Assembly: GCF_019711685.1 (NCBI RefSeq)
Contig: NZ_JAIGYQ010000009.1
Span: 1 to 64,000, forward strand
DNA from: Helicobacter turcicus
GTDB taxonomy: Bacteria; Campylobacterota; Campylobacteria; Campylobacterales; Helicobacteraceae
Reading direction: 5' to 3'
DNA: 64,000 nucleotides
Under the pieces are notes generated by a model that saw only the letters and a program-made list of their open reading frames with translations, was not told the DNA's origin and made no database searches. The stretch's first letter is position 1, and every line of letters starts with the position of its first letter. Below are positions 46,205 to 56,349 of the stretch, in pieces. The position numbers and the translations under genes were made by a program.

Positions 46205-46478
46205 CTTCTAAATTCTTCTTTATAAATCTTTCATTTTAGATTCTTGGTTTTCGTAGTTTGCAATCTGTAATAGCCTTACAACATAGAATCTAAAAAAATA
46301 CAGAAACACTTGTGCTTAAAAAGAGTTTTTATAAACATAATTTAGGGATTGATATAAAAAGTTTGGAATAAAAGAGATAAAAACATAACCTCTATAATAA
46401 GCAAATGTAACTCCAATAAAGAATCTGTGAGTGTTCATAGAACCCACTAAGAAAGCACTATGATATGAATCTTAAAAA
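46205..46478. other. Non-coding gap between tRNA-Leu and asparaginase
   Basis: A/T-rich with no credible coding frame. TTTTAGATTC and GAATCTAAAA about 45 bases apart form a long-loop inverted repeat after the tRNA; a TATAAT occurs further on without an obvious gene after it. Confidence 0.35.
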
Positions 46479-47474
46479 TTAGTATTTCAAGAAATATTCT
46501 TGAATTTTTTTAGGGTTGTTTGTTTTTGTAAGTGCGAGTGCTAAAAGGATTCTAGCTTTTTGTGGATTTAAATCTTCTGCGCTAATAAAGCCTAGTTTTG
46601 CATCTGCTTTGCTTACTACTACACGTCCTGCGACAACTCTTGAGCTAATAGCGATATTTACGCCCTCTTTTAAAAGTTCTTTTAACACTTTTTTTTGGTT
46701 TTGGTGGATATTTCCAGAGCCACTTCCTGCAATTACCAATCCTTTTGCGCCATCGGCAACAAAAGCTTTTGCGGCAACTGCTCCCCCGTCATTGGAATAA
46801 GTATAAAGAATATCTACTTTTGGAAGCTCTGTTAATTTGCTTACATCAAATGGAGATTTTTTTTGTGTTTTTTTTGTAATATTGTTGCAGAAGAAAACTT
46901 GACCATCTGTAATGTAGCCTAAATCCCCAAAATTTGGAGATGAAAACGCATCCACATTTAGACAATGTGTTTTTACAACACCTCTAGCGCTTTGAATTTT
47001 ATCATTCATAGCAACCATTACGTCTCTATCTTTAGAAAGCGTGTCTGCTGCAAGTGCTACTGCGTTGTAGAGATTTTTAGGACCATCTGCGCTCATTGCA
47101 GTTGAAGGGCGCATTGCACCAACTAATACAACAGGTTTATTGCTTTTAATGGTAAGGTTAAGAAAATACGCAGTTTCTTCCATAGTGTCTGTTCCATGTG
47201 TGATAACAATGCCATCAATTCCGCTTGTAAAAAGTTTATTAATTTCTTTTGCAAGCTTGAGTTGGATTTCATCTGTCATATTTGAGCTATCAATATTTGC
47301 GATTTGTTGTGTAGAAATTTTTGCTAAATTTTTGATTTGTGGCACTGCTTGTATGAGCGCATCTGCGCTAACGACACCAGCGGTATATCCTGTTGTGGCA
47401 ACAGAAGTATCAATAGAGCCTGCGATTGTTCCGCCTGTGGCAAGAATTACGATTTTAGGTTTTGTATAAGCCAT
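46479..47474 (-). CDS. L-asparaginase (type II family)
   Basis: This encodes 331 residues from ATG 47474, six codons inside a longer frame; AGGAG lies at proper distance. The first active-site motif VILATGGTIAGS and the second IVITHGTDTMEETAYF are intact, along with GAMRPSTAMSADGP. Length and motifs fit AnsB, but there is no signal peptide after this start (MAYTKPKIVIL), suggesting a cytoplasmic enzyme. It hydrolyses Asn to Asp and ammonia, opposing asnB in the same window. Confidence 0.9.
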   Translation of the reverse strand: MAYTKPKIVILATGGTIAGSIDTSVATTGYTAGVVSADALIQAVPQIKNLAKISTQQIANIDSSNMTDEIQLKLAKEINKLFTSGIDGIVITHGTDTMEETAYFLNLTIKSNKPVVLVGAMRPSTAMSADGPKNLYNAVALAADTLSKDRDVMVAMNDKIQSARGVVKTHCLNVDAFSSPNFGDLGYITDGQVFFCNNITKKTQKKSPFDVSKLTELPKVDILYTYSNDGGAVAAKAFVADGAKGLVIAGSGSGNIHQNQKKVLKELLKEGVNIAISSRVVAGRVVVSKADAKLGFISAEDLNPQKARILLALALTKTNNPKKIQEYFLKY

Positions 47475-48074
47475 ACATGCTCCTAAAAACAAAAGTCATT
47501 ATGCAAAGCAATGACTCCTTAGTAAAATTTATTCCATAAGGAATTTATATAGGGTTGATTGATAAGAATCTCTTTTTATTAAGGGGCTTTAATTATAGCT
47601 AAACCTTTAAGTTTTTTAGCTGATTTTGCAATTATGGTTAAGCAAACGATTAGTTTTGCAATGCAAAATAAAAACTAGAGAGCGTGTATTGCTGGGAATA
47701 AAATGCTAATAGTTGCAGATTTTTCCAATGCTGCAAAAGAAGCAATGGAGATTATGGCGAAGTCGGGCGTTAAAGAGTGTTCTTGCCCACAATTTTTAAA
47801 TGAAGTAAGAAAGCGTAGATGATAAAATGACTAAAAATTGTATGCAATTCAAAGAGATTTTTTGTATAAGAGATACTGAAAACCCAGAACATTTTCAAGC
47901 TAGAAAAATGTAGTAGTTGATTATGTAAAAAATTGTTTAGAAGAGTTTAAAATCTAATGATTTAATAAATGTAACTTCTTATTTTTATTTGTTTTAGTCT
48001 TGTATTCTTAAGGCTGGAATCTAAAAAGTTAAGCAAAAAATGGCAATATGTCTGCTAGAATATCAACTCTTTTT
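47475..48074. other. Gap with short remnant frames
   Basis: A 39-codon frame at 47703-47822 (MLIVADFSNAAKEAM..., with CSCPQ near its end) and a short one starting at 47827 (MTKNCMQFKEIF) look like pieces of decayed genes; neither has an SD. I cannot name a parent gene. The rest is A/T-rich. A minus-strand promoter for asparaginase is listed separately. Confidence 0.35.
47592..47597 (-). promoter_or_regulatory. -10 promoter element for asparaginase
   Basis: Read on the minus strand, GCTATAATTAAAG contains TATAAT, about 118 bases before the ATG. Confidence 0.5.
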
Positions 48075-48150
48075 GACCCTTTCATCTAGTGGCCAAGGAT
48101 AATGCTCTTTCACGGCATAAACGGAAGTTCGAATCTTTCAAGGGTCGCCA
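48075..48150 (+). tRNA. tRNA-Glu (TTC)
   Basis: Acceptor GACCCTT/AAGGGTC, anticodon stem ATGCT/GGCAT with loop CTTTCAC (anticodon TTC), T-arm with GTTCGAATC, encoded CCA at 48148-48150. The adjacent minus-strand gene ends one base away. Confidence 0.95.
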
Positions 48151-49974
48151 TTATGTTTGCAATTCCTTGTTTCCTGTAAATTTTTCCATTGTTATGCTTG
48201 TGCTTGAACTAATGTCTTTGCGTTTAATCACCTTATAAAAGGTTATCCAAAAAATCCTACAATCTAACCAAAAACTAAGATTATCCACATACCAAACATC
48301 AAGTTTAAATTTCTCTTCCCAAGAAATTGCATTGCGTCCATTAACCTGCGCCCAACCTGTGATTCCGGGTTTGACCTCGTGACGTCGTGCCTGTGTTTTA
48401 GAATAAAGAGGTAGATATTCTACAAGTAAAGGGCGCGGTCCTATGAAACTCATCTCGCCCTTTAGCACATTAAAGAGTTGAGGGAGTTCATCAAGACTGC
48501 TTTTGCGCACAATCTCTCCAAAGCCTTTTAAGCGTTCGTTATCTGGTAGCAGCTCACCATTTGCATCACGTGCATTAGTCATTGTGCGGAATTTGTAGAT
48601 TTTAAAGATTTTTCCATTTTTGCCCGGTCGTTCTTGAGTAAAAAAGATTGGAGAGCCTAATTTAATACGAATTAAAAGTGCTACAATACATAAAATAGGA
48701 GAAAAAAGAAGCAATAAAACAAGAGCAAAAACGTGGTCAAAGAGTGGCTTAAAAAAATATGCATAAAAACTTTTATATTTTAAATTTTGGGATTTTATGT
48801 TGGAATCTGTTTTTGTATTTAAGATTCCATCATATAGAGAAAGATACTGCTTCACCACGGAATCTATGCTAAATTCCTTGCAGATTTTCTTGCGACTTGC
48901 TGTGCCAAATTTTGTTTGCAAGTCTTTGTTTTTACAAAGCTTCTCTAACGCTTGTGTTAGGGATTGTGTATTTGCAACTTCAACAAGGAATCCATTTTCG
49001 CCATCATTGACCACTTCACGACATCCCACTGCATTTGTGGTAATAATAGGCTTTGCCATACTTCCAGCCTCTAAAAGTGTGCGCGGAATCCCTTCTCTAT
49101 AACTTGGTAGCACAAACACATCGCAAGCGCTAATTAGCTCTCTAATATCCTTGCGCTCCCCTAGATAAATCACAGCCTTAGAACTTTTTAAAAATGTTTC
49201 TTCAATTGGTGCGATATTACCCAAATCCAAGCCACCAACATATAAAAACACAAAATTTGGATTCTGCTCTTTAAGTATTTGAGCGCTTGTATAATACTCT
49301 TTTACGCCTTTGTGTAAAATTGCACGCGCAATCATTAAAATAATCACGCAATGTTTTGGGATATTAGGATCTATGGAATCTAAAATCTTGTTTCTAATCT
49401 CAACGCGTTTAGGGTAAGAGTAAGGCATAAAGGCTTGTGTATCAATGCCAGAGCCTTTAATTAGAGCGGTTTTGTTTGTATGGACTAAGCCTTTTTTAAC
49501 AAATAAATCCAAATCATCTTGGTTTTGAAACAGCACTTTTTTAGAGATTGCAAAGGCTATACGATTTAAGGATTCTATAATAAAACGAAAAATCTTAGCT
49601 TTTGTGTCGTTTTGAATGTAAAAACTCCCAAGACCTGTGAGGCTATTTATCACATAAGGGATTCCAGCAATTTTAGCTGCAAATGCGCCATAAATATTTG
49701 GTTTTAGCATAAAAGTATGCACAATATCTGGACGTATCACTTTTAGAATCTTAGTGATTTCTTGAATGCTGCTTAGTGCGCTAAAGGGATTTAAGCTACC
49801 CCGTTTAATGTGGTATTCTATCGCCTCAATGCCTAAGGGAGCAAATTTTTCAAAATCTTCACCCCTTGGAGTGAGGGCAATAACTTTGTGTCCTTGTTCC
49901 TTTAAGGCAAGCATAACAGGGAGGCGGAATCTAAAAAGATTGGAATCTGTGTGGGATAAAAATACAATTTTCAT
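48151..49974 (-). CDS. PglA-PglC fusion: GT4 glycosyltransferase joined to a phosphoglycosyl transferase
   Basis: This encodes 607 residues from ATG 49974 (AAAGG upstream; the longer frame reaches only leader). Residues 1-375 are a GT4 enzyme like Pgl[46 protein letters not shown], then [21 protein letters not shown]. After a linker, residues about 410-600 are a monotopic Pgl[65 protein letters not shown] and [19 protein letters not shown]. In Campylobacter these are separate genes making the first two steps of the N-glycan on undecaprenyl phosphate. The orientation (second-step enzyme first) is notable. Confidence 0.88.
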   Translation of the reverse strand: MKIVFLSHTDSNLFRFRLPVMLALKEQGHKVIALTPRGEDFEKFAPLGIEAIEYHIKRGSLNPFSALSSIQEITKILKVIRPDIVHTFMLKPNIYGAFAAKIAGIPYVINSLTGLGSFYIQNDTKAKIFRFIIESLNRIAFAISKKVLFQNQDDLDLFVKKGLVHTNKTALIKGSGIDTQAFMPYSYPKRVEIRNKILDSIDPNIPKHCVIILMIARAILHKGVKEYYTSAQILKEQNPNFVFLYVGGLDLGNIAPIEETFLKSSKAVIYLGERKDIRELISACDVFVLPSYREGIPRTLLEAGSMAKPIITTNAVGCREVVNDGENGFLVEVANTQSLTQALEKLCKNKDLQTKFGTASRKKICKEFSIDSVVKQYLSLYDGILNTKTDSNIKSQNLKYKSFYAYFFKPLFDHVFALVLLLLFSPILCIVALLIRIKLGSPIFFTQERPGKNGKIFKIYKFRTMTNARDANGELLPDNERLKGFGEIVRKSSLDELPQLFNVLKGEMSFIGPRPLLVEYLPLYSKTQARRHEVKPGITGWAQVNGRNAISWEEKFKLDVWYVDNLSFWLDCRIFWITFYKVIKRKDISSSTSITMEKFTGNKELQT

Positions 49975-50002
49975 ACAGAACCTTTTAAAATTTAAAATAA
50001 AG

Positions 50003-50008
50003 ATTATA
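50003..50008 (-). promoter_or_regulatory. -10 promoter element for the PglA-PglC fusion
   Basis: On the minus strand TGCTATAATC contains TATAAT, 29 bases before the ATG. Confidence 0.55.
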
Positions 50009-50045
50009 GCATTAAAAGACAACAGATTTAAGTGTGCAATTATGC

Positions 50046-50051
50046 TATAAT
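50046..50051 (+). promoter_or_regulatory. -10 promoter element for the hotdog gene
   Basis: ATGCTATAATATAG contains TATAAT, 24 bases before ATG 50075, with AAAGGAG between. It forms a divergent pair with the promoter at 50008-50003. Confidence 0.6.
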
Positions 50052-50074
50052 ATAGCTATTGCAAAGGAGTTGTA

Positions 50075-50551
50075 ATGGATGAAGAACTCATAGATGATGA
50101 AGAGGATTTTTTAAACAAGCCTGATAATGATGCAGTCATTCAAAAAGTGTGCTTGAATATTGATTCTGCAAATGGGGTGATTAAGGAGCAAAAATATGGC
50201 AAAGCGAGTGTTTTGTTAGAAGTTACAAGCAAAATGGTGCTTGACAAATTTGGGCTTGTGCATTCTGGGTATTTGTTTTCAAGCGCTGCGTATTGTGCGC
50301 TTTTAGCAGTTAATGAACCCAATGGTATTATGATTGGCGCAGAAGTGAAGTTTCTAGCCCCCATTGAACTAGGCAATGAAGTGTTATTTCGTGCAGAAAC
50401 TTTACAAGAGGATACCAAAAAACGTGAAGTGAAGGTGGAGGGATTTGTGCTTGATATTAAGATCTTTGACGCAATTTTTTATGTTGCTGTGTTTGATAAG
50501 CATGTCTTAAGTTTGCATATTACCAAAGAAATGGAAAAGAAAATGGGCTAA
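50075..50551 (+). CDS. Hotdog-fold thioesterase-like protein
   Basis: This encodes 158 residues: an acidic 20-residue start (MDEELIDDEEDF), then a single hotdog domain with ASVLLEVTSKMVLDKFGLVHSGYLFSSAAYCALLAVN, where HSGYLFSSA replaces the HGG/HGGxxxxLAD of PaaI thioesterases, and EVKFLAPIELGNEVLFRAE. Possibly an acyl-CoA thioesterase or a fatty-acid-related regulator; the substrate is not evident. histidinol phosphatase follows after nine bases. Confidence 0.7.
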   Translation: MDEELIDDEEDFLNKPDNDAVIQKVCLNIDSANGVIKEQKYGKASVLLEVTSKMVLDKFGLVHSGYLFSSAAYCALLAVNEPNGIMIGAEVKFLAPIELGNEVLFRAETLQEDTKKREVKVEGFVLDIKIFDAIFYVAVFDKHVLSLHITKEMEKKMG

Positions 50552-50560
50552 GGACATAAA

Positions 50561-51340
50561 ATGCATGTAGATTTACATAATCATACAAGTTTGTGCAACC
50601 ACGCCACAGGAACAATGGAGGAATACATTATAAAAGCCATTGAAAAAGGGATTGATGTTTTTGGGTTTTCCTGCCATAATCCAATGGCTTTTGACTCTAA
50701 ATACAGAATGCGTTTTGAAGAATTGCCGCTATATTTGGATTCTCTTAAAACTTTAAGAGAAAAATACGTTGGGCAAATTGAGATTCTAAGCGCACTTGAG
50801 ATTGACTTTTTGCCGCAATTTATGGAGGATTCTTTATTTAAGATTCCACTAGATTATAGAATTGGAGCGGTGCATTTTTTAGGGGATTGGGGATTTGATA
50901 ATTTAGAATTTATTAGAGAATATGCAAAGCGAGATATTAATGATTGTTGGGTGGAGTATTTTAAAGCAATAGAAATGTTGGCAAATAGCGGTAAGTTTGA
51001 TATTGTGGCGCATATAGATTTACTGAAAATTTTTAAATATTTTCCTACAAAAGATTTAAGAAGGGAGATAGAAACCACATTAAAGGCGATAAAGCGGGCA
51101 AATATGAGCGTAGAGATTAATGCCGCGGGATTCCGCAAGGAAGTGGGTGAGCAGTATCCTAGTAGAGAGATTTTGGAGATGTGTTATGGTTTTGAGATTC
51201 CAATTACTTTTGGAAGTGATGCACACGCAATAAATCAAATTAATTTCAAACGCAAGGAAATAGAAGCTTTAGCAAAAGATGTAGGTTACACAAAATGTGC
51301 GGTGTATCGTCAAAGAGAGCAAGAATTGGTGGAGTTTTAA
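50561..51340 (+). CDS. Histidinol-phosphatase, PHP family (HisK/HisJ type)
   Basis: This encodes 259 residues: VDLHNHTSLCNHATG (metal ligands), GFSCHNPM, the acidic LSALEIDFLP, GAVHFLGDWGFD, VAHIDLLK and TFGSDAHAINQI, the ordered PHP motifs of monofunctional histidinol phosphatases. It would carry out the penultimate step of histidine synthesis, complementing hisZ in this window. Not clustered with other his genes. Confidence 0.85.
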   Translation: MHVDLHNHTSLCNHATGTMEEYIIKAIEKGIDVFGFSCHNPMAFDSKYRMRFEELPLYLDSLKTLREKYVGQIEILSALEIDFLPQFMEDSLFKIPLDYRIGAVHFLGDWGFDNLEFIREYAKRDINDCWVEYFKAIEMLANSGKFDIVAHIDLLKIFKYFPTKDLRREIETTLKAIKRANMSVEINAAGFRKEVGEQYPSREILEMCYGFEIPITFGSDAHAINQINFKRKEIEALAKDVGYTKCAVYRQREQELVEF

Positions 51341-51413
51341 ACGCGTTTTGCCTAACTTTTCTCAATGAAAATTAAGTAAATTTGCGCTAAATTCTCTTTT
51401 CTACATAAATTGC

Positions 51414-51512
51414 GGAGGGTATATGTCGCTGGTGGGCATCGTGGGCTTCAAACCCATTTGAGCGGATAGGTGTCTATTTGCTGGGGAGTTCGATTCTCTC
51501 ACCCTCTCGCCA
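51414..51512 (+). tRNA. selC: tRNA-Sec (TCA), selenocysteine
   Basis: The gene is 99 bases with GGAGGGT at the 5' end, anticodon loop CTTCAAA (anticodon TCA, reading UGA) in the stem GGG/CCC context, a very long variable arm (GAGCGGATAGG...CTATTTGCTGGGG), and 3' ACCCTCTCGCCA with encoded CCA. Length, extended acceptor/variable arm and UCA anticodon are those of bacterial selC. It predicts selA, selB, selD and a selenoprotein (for example formate dehydrogenase) elsewhere. Confidence 0.93.
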
Positions 51513-51562
51513 CTTCACTTAAGGACTTTATTATAAAAACAAAAAGTTATAAAGAGGTTTTG

Positions 51563-54500
51563 TTGCAAGTTAATAATACAAAAATGCTTATCATTGGCGC
51601 ACTAATACTTTTTGGAATCTTAACGCTTCTAGGTGAGATACTAGATTTCTTGAACGTTTTGCCACATGTGCAGTTTTGGCTTTTGGGGTATTTTGGCTAT
51701 ATTTGGGCATTTGGCGTTGCTTATGCACTATATCAAGCAAAAGCAATTCCAAGTCTTAAAAGCCCCTTTCTTTTAGAAAAGGCATTAGGTGTTACAATTA
51801 TTTCTTTTGCCCTTCTTGTGCTTCAAGGATTGTTTTTTCATAATGCTGGAATTTTAGGTATTGCATTTAATAATGTTTTAAAGCCTATTATCACTTCGCT
51901 TGGAATCTTTGGCTTAAGTCTTGTAATGCTTGGCTTTGGCGTGGTGCTATACACAGCAAAATCCCCAAAAGAACTCTATATAATCCTACTAAAAGCACTT
52001 AAAGATGATTTACAAAAAGACATTAAGCAAGCTAACATTTCTAAAGCTAAACTCTATAAAAATATAGGAAAATTAAAAAATTTTTGCCTAAAAACAAAGG
52101 CGTTTTTTACTCTACCTACAAAAAAGGATTCCGAAGAGGAATCTAAAATGGATTTTGTGCAAAGTGTGCAAGAGAGTAATGAGAAAGAAGTTTTAAAAGA
52201 GGATTTTAAAGAAGAACAAAAAGAGATTATAGAAGAGGGCGAAGAGTTACGTCCTTTGACACTAGAAGAACTCATTGAGCAAAGCAAAAACAATCCCCCC
52301 CCAAAAGAACGCGTGTCTTTTAACTTTGATAAAGATGAAGAAGAGTTAGAAGAAGAGACACAAGTTTTCGTGGATTCAATGGAATCTAAAAGTTTTGAGG
52401 ATGGTATTGACGCGTTGCGTCAGGATATTGAGCTTCCAATGCGTGAGGATAATCCTTTAGAAGAGGCTTCCAAAGAGTTAGAAAATCAAGATTCCAAAAT
52501 CCGTGTGATAAGTGCAAAAAGTATCCAACATGAGGGCTTTGACCCTGCACAATTCCAAATGCAATCTATGGCAAGTTTAGAGAGTTTTAAGCGCTTTGAG
52601 AAAAGTAATTTTTACCACAAAGAAGAACAAAAAGAAGAGCCAATAAAACTTATTAAAAAAGAGAGTGTTGCCCAAGGTGAGTATAATATATCTTATGGAG
52701 ATGCGCTAGAAGTTGCGTCAGTCCCACAAGTTGAACCTTTAAAAGAGGAATCTAAAAAACAAGTCATCAAAGCCTATCCAAAAAATCTCTATGCCGCAAC
52801 GCCTTTTAGCGCGTATTACGATAAAGAGCCAGTTGGCACCCATGATTGCCTTATAGATATAGAAAATATTTATAAAGGATATCCAAGCAAGAGCGAAAAA
52901 GACGAGCTTCCTAGAACGATTTTTTATTATGGGGATAAGGTGAGTACACATCCGTTGTCAGAAAATACTGAAGCACAAAATATGGAATCTAAAGCCATTG
53001 AGGTCGTAGAAACTCCACAAGAAGCTGCATTAACTCAAAATGTGGAATCCAAAATAGAATCACAAGTTACGCAACAAGTTACACCACAAGTTGCTCAAGA
53101 AAGTGCGCCACAACAGGTTATGCAACAGCCAATATTTCAAACCTCGCAGATTAAAGAGATTCCAACTCCACGATACGTCGCAACTCTTAGTGTGATTCCG
53201 ACTTTTGATTATAACTATGGGCATTATCAAGAGTCGGCACAACAAGCTAAACCACAGCAAGTCAAATCCGAAACGATTAATTTATTTCAAGATTCCAAAC
53301 AAAAAGTAGCACAAAATACGGAATCTAAAATAGCACAAGCACCCCAGCAAATTATAGAACAATCAACATCTCAAATATTAACAGAAGTCGCACCTAAACA
53401 AGCTCCAATGCCACAATCACAATTTTCTCCCCAAGCTGCAGAATCACAGGCCCCACAACACACGCAACAACTTGTGCAATCCCAAACACACACTCTTGTG
53501 AAAACACTAGAAGAAAATGCCGTGCTTTTGGAGGATTTAGAAATGACACAAACTCCACAAGTGCTAGAACCTAAAGATTATGAGTTGCCAAAATTAGAAT
53601 TTTTGCAAGAGCCAAAGAGTGCGCATGTTGAAATTGATGAAAGTGAGATTGATAGAAAAATTAATGATTTATTGAACAAAATGCGTGTGTTTAAGATTGA
53701 GGGCGATATTGTGCGCACTTATTCAGGTCCTATTGTTACAACTTTTGAGTTTCGTCCAAGCCCAAATGTCAAGGTTTCACGTATTCTAACCTTACAAGAT
53801 GATTTAGCAATGGCATTGCGTGCAAAAACGATTCGCATTCAAGCACCAATTCCGGGCAAAGATGTCGTAGGTATAGAGATTCCAAATGCACAAGTAGAGA
53901 CAATTTATTTGCGCGAAATTTTAGAAAATGATTTATTTAAACACTCTGTTTCGCCTCTTACTTTAGCTTTAGGAAAAGATATTGTAGGCAATCCTTTTGT
54001 AACAGATTTAAAAAAGCTACCTCATTTACTTATTGCAGGGACAACAGGAAGCGGTAAAAGTGTGGGGATTAATGCAATGATTTTATCGTTGTTGTATAAA
54101 AATCCTCCCGATAAACTCAAGCTCATTATGGTAGATCCTAAAATGGTGGAATTTAGCATTTATAATGATATTCCTCATTTATTAACCCCTGTAATTACAA
54201 GTCCTAAAAATGCGATTTTTGCGCTTGATGTAGCAGTAAAAGAAATGGAACAACGTAATGCGCTCATTAGCGAAGCAAGGGTAAAAAACATTGAAAGCTA
54301 TAATCAAAAAGCGGAAATGGAAGGTTTTGAACCCTTTCCTTACATTGTAATTATTATTGATGAGTTAGCGGATTTAATGATGACAGGAGGCAAAGAGGCA
54401 GAAGCATCTATCTCGCGCTTGACACAAATGGCGCGCTCAAGTGGAATCCATTTAATTGTTGCGACACAACGTCCAAGCGTAGATGTTGTTACAGGATTGA

Positions 54501-54961
54501 TTAAAGCAAATCTTCCCTCACGCATTAGCTATAAAGTCGGGCAAAAAATTGATTCTAAGGTGATTTTAGATTGCCATGGGGCAGAGTCCTTGCTAGGAAA
54601 TGGCGATATGCTTTTTGCAATGGGTGGAGGCAATGTAACACGTTTGCATGCTCCTTTTAGCACAGAAGAAGAAATTGAGCGCATTGTAGAATTTATCAAA
54701 GTGCAATGCCCACCACAATATGATGAACGCTTTTTGCAAAAAGAGGAACGCTTACAAGTGCAATCTAATGGAGATGCTGATGATCTTTATGAAGAAGCAA
54801 AACGCATTATGTTAGCAGATGGTAAAACTTCCATTAGCTACATACAGCGCCGATTGGGAATCGGATTTAATAAGGCAGCAAATATTGTAGAGCAAATGCA
54901 ACAAAGAGGATTTTTGAGTAAAGAAAATTCTAAAGGTGTGCGCGAAATTATCGGCGAGTGA
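51563..54961 (+). CDS. ftsK: DNA translocase FtsK
   Basis: This encodes 1132 residues from TTG 51563 (AGAGG five bases upstream); ATG 51584 is an alternative, and the open frame further upstream only runs over tRNA-Sec. Four membrane helices (about 8-145) are followed by an acidic then Gln/Pro-rich linker (about 190-690) with many QQ and PQ units. The motor has Walker A AGTTGSGKSVGIN (near residue 823), Walker B IIIIDELADLMM, and the gamma winged helix ISYIQRRLGIGFNKAANIVEQM. It pumps DNA at the septum and activates XerCD/XerH recombination. An 8-C run (52295-52302) lies in the linker. Confidence 0.94.
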   Translation: MQVNNTKMLIIGALILFGILTLLGEILDFLNVLPHVQFWLLGYFGYIWAFGVAYALYQAKAIPSLKSPFLLEKALGVTIISFALLVLQGLFFHNAGILGIAFNNVLKPIITSLGIFGLSLVMLGFGVVLYTAKSPKELYIILLKALKDDLQKDIKQANISKAKLYKNIGKLKNFCLKTKAFFTLPTKKDSEEESKMDFVQSVQESNEKEVLKEDFKEEQKEIIEEGEELRPLTLEELIEQSKNNPPPKERVSFNFDKDEEELEEETQVFVDSMESKSFEDGIDALRQDIELPMREDNPLEEASKELENQDSKIRVISAKSIQHEGFDPAQFQMQSMASLESFKRFEKSNFYHKEEQKEEPIKLIKKESVAQGEYNISYGDALEVASVPQVEPLKEESKKQVIKAYPKNLYAATPFSAYYDKEPVGTHDCLIDIENIYKGYPSKSEKDELPRTIFYYGDKVSTHPLSENTEAQNMESKAIEVVETPQEAALTQNVESKIESQVTQQVTPQVAQESAPQQVMQQPIFQTSQIKEIPTPRYVATLSVIPTFDYNYGHYQESAQQAKPQQVKSETINLFQDSKQKVAQNTESKIAQAPQQIIEQSTSQILTEVAPKQAPMPQSQFSPQAAESQAPQHTQQLVQSQTHTLVKTLEENAVLLEDLEMTQTPQVLEPKDYELPKLEFLQEPKSAHVEIDESEIDRKINDLLNKMRVFKIEGDIVRTYSGPIVTTFEFRPSPNVKVSRILTLQDDLAMALRAKTIRIQAPIPGKDVVGIEIPNAQVETIYLREILENDLFKHSVSPLTLALGKDIVGNPFVTDLKKLPHLLIAGTTGSGKSVGINAMILSLLYKNPPDKLKLIMVDPKMVEFSIYNDIPHLLTPVITSPKNAIFALDVAVKEMEQRNALISEARVKNIESYNQKAEMEGFEPFPYIVIIIDELADLMMTGGKEAEASISRLTQMARSSGIHLIVATQRPSVDVVTGLIKANLPSRISYKVGQKIDSKVILDCHGAESLLGNGDMLFAMGGGNVTRLHAPFSTEEEIERIVEFIKVQCPPQYDERFLQKEERLQVQSNGDADDLYEEAKRIMLADGKTSISYIQRRLGIGFNKAANIVEQMQQRGFLSKENSKGVREIIGE

Positions 54962-55046
54962 GAAAACACTAATAGAATTTGCAGTTTTAAGAAAAATTTT
55001 GCTAAAATTAATAATCACTTAATTTTAAATTTGGAGCATAAAAAGA

Positions 55047-56348
55047 ATGAATGCAAGTCTAAAGGTCAATAGAGTAGATAGCGCAAATGCAACAGCACAG
55101 GCTATGATTCCAGTTGATGCATTAAATAAAAAGCTAGATAAAGTTACAAAAGCAGCAAGCAAGAATCTAAAATTAGATGGATTTCGTAAAGGAAAAGTGC
55201 CAGCTGCAGCAATTAAACAGCGCTATGGAAAGCAACTTGAAGAAGATGCACAAAGAGAGTGTGTGCAAGACTTGTTGCAAGATATCTTAAAAGAGCTAAA
55301 TGTGGAAGCAGTTATGTTGCTTGGTGATCCGCGCATTACTAAATTTGAGAAAAAAGACAATGGAATTGAGCTTGAAGTTGAGTTAAGTCTAGCCCCGACA
55401 ATCAAGCTTGATGATGTAGATACTTGTATTCCAGAAGTTAAGATTCCAGAAGTGAAAGATACCGATGTTGATGCGCGTTTAGAAGAGATTGCGAGTGCTA
55501 GAGCACCTTTGGTTAAAATTGAAGATGGCAGACGCAAATTAAAAGATGGTGAATATGCTAAGATTGATTTTGAAGGCTTTATTGATGGGGAGCCATTTGA
55601 TGGAGGAAAAGCAGAGGGCTACTTATTAAAAATTGGTAGCAAGTCTTTTATTGATGATTTTGAAAATCAGCTTATTGGAATGAAAAGGGGGGAAGAAAAG
55701 GAGGTTAATGTAACTTTTCCAGAAAATTATCAAGCGCAAAATTTAGCAGGAAAACCTGCAGTATTCAAGGTAAAATTGCTTGAAATTCAAACAAAAGGCA
55801 AGATTGAAATTGACGATAATTTTGCAAAAACACTATTCCCAGATGATAAAGATGTAAGTGTGGATAGTCTAAAAGTAAAAGTAAAAGAACAACTTCAAAA
55901 TGAGAAAAAGCATGAAGTTTATAACAATGAGCTAAAAGAAAAGCTTGTGGATAGCTTGAATGCTAAGATTCTATTTGACTTACCAAAATCTATTGTTGAA
56001 CAAGAAATGGATTTATTGCTTAGAAATGCGTTTGCAACACTACCAAAAGAAGAACAAGAAAAACTTGCAAAAGATAAAGAGGCAATACAGGCAAAACGCG
56101 AAGAGCAAAGAGAAAATGCACAAAAAAGTGTGCGCATAACTTTACTCATTGATGCGATTGCAAAACGTGATAATATCCAGATACCAGATAATGAAGTGAT
56201 TAATACAATTTACTATGAAGCAATGGCAATGCGCCAAGATCCAAAAGCAATGTTTGAGTATTATAAGAACAATAACTTAATTCCAGCAGTTAAAATGGCA
56301 ATGCTTGAAGATAGAGTTCTTACAGCACTCTTGGATAAAAAGGCATAA
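55047..56348 (+). CDS. tig: Trigger factor
   Basis: This encodes 433 residues: N-terminal ribosome-binding domain with the GFRKGKVP signature ([14 protein letters not shown]), the FKBP-type PPIase domain near residues 160-240 ([31 protein letters not shown]), and a helical C-terminal chaperone domain. It meets nascent chains at the ribosome exit. The order tig-clpP-(GGDEF)-def resembles Campylobacter tig-clpP-def. Confidence 0.95.
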   Translation: MNASLKVNRVDSANATAQAMIPVDALNKKLDKVTKAASKNLKLDGFRKGKVPAAAIKQRYGKQLEEDAQRECVQDLLQDILKELNVEAVMLLGDPRITKFEKKDNGIELEVELSLAPTIKLDDVDTCIPEVKIPEVKDTDVDARLEEIASARAPLVKIEDGRRKLKDGEYAKIDFEGFIDGEPFDGGKAEGYLLKIGSKSFIDDFENQLIGMKRGEEKEVNVTFPENYQAQNLAGKPAVFKVKLLEIQTKGKIEIDDNFAKTLFPDDKDVSVDSLKVKVKEQLQNEKKHEVYNNELKEKLVDSLNAKILFDLPKSIVEQEMDLLLRNAFATLPKEEQEKLAKDKEAIQAKREEQRENAQKSVRITLLIDAIAKRDNIQIPDNEVINTIYYEAMAMRQDPKAMFEYYKNNNLIPAVKMAMLEDRVLTALLDKKA

Positions 56349-56349
56349 T

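Noticed and set aside
51470-51562. Upstream extension of the ftsK frame
   Set aside because: It runs across tRNA-Sec, and no SD supports it; TTG 51563 has AGAGG at proper spacing.
53000-53520. Possible tandem DNA repeat in the ftsK linker
   Set aside because: The Gln/Pro-rich stretch repeats amino acid flavour, but no DNA unit repeats regularly.
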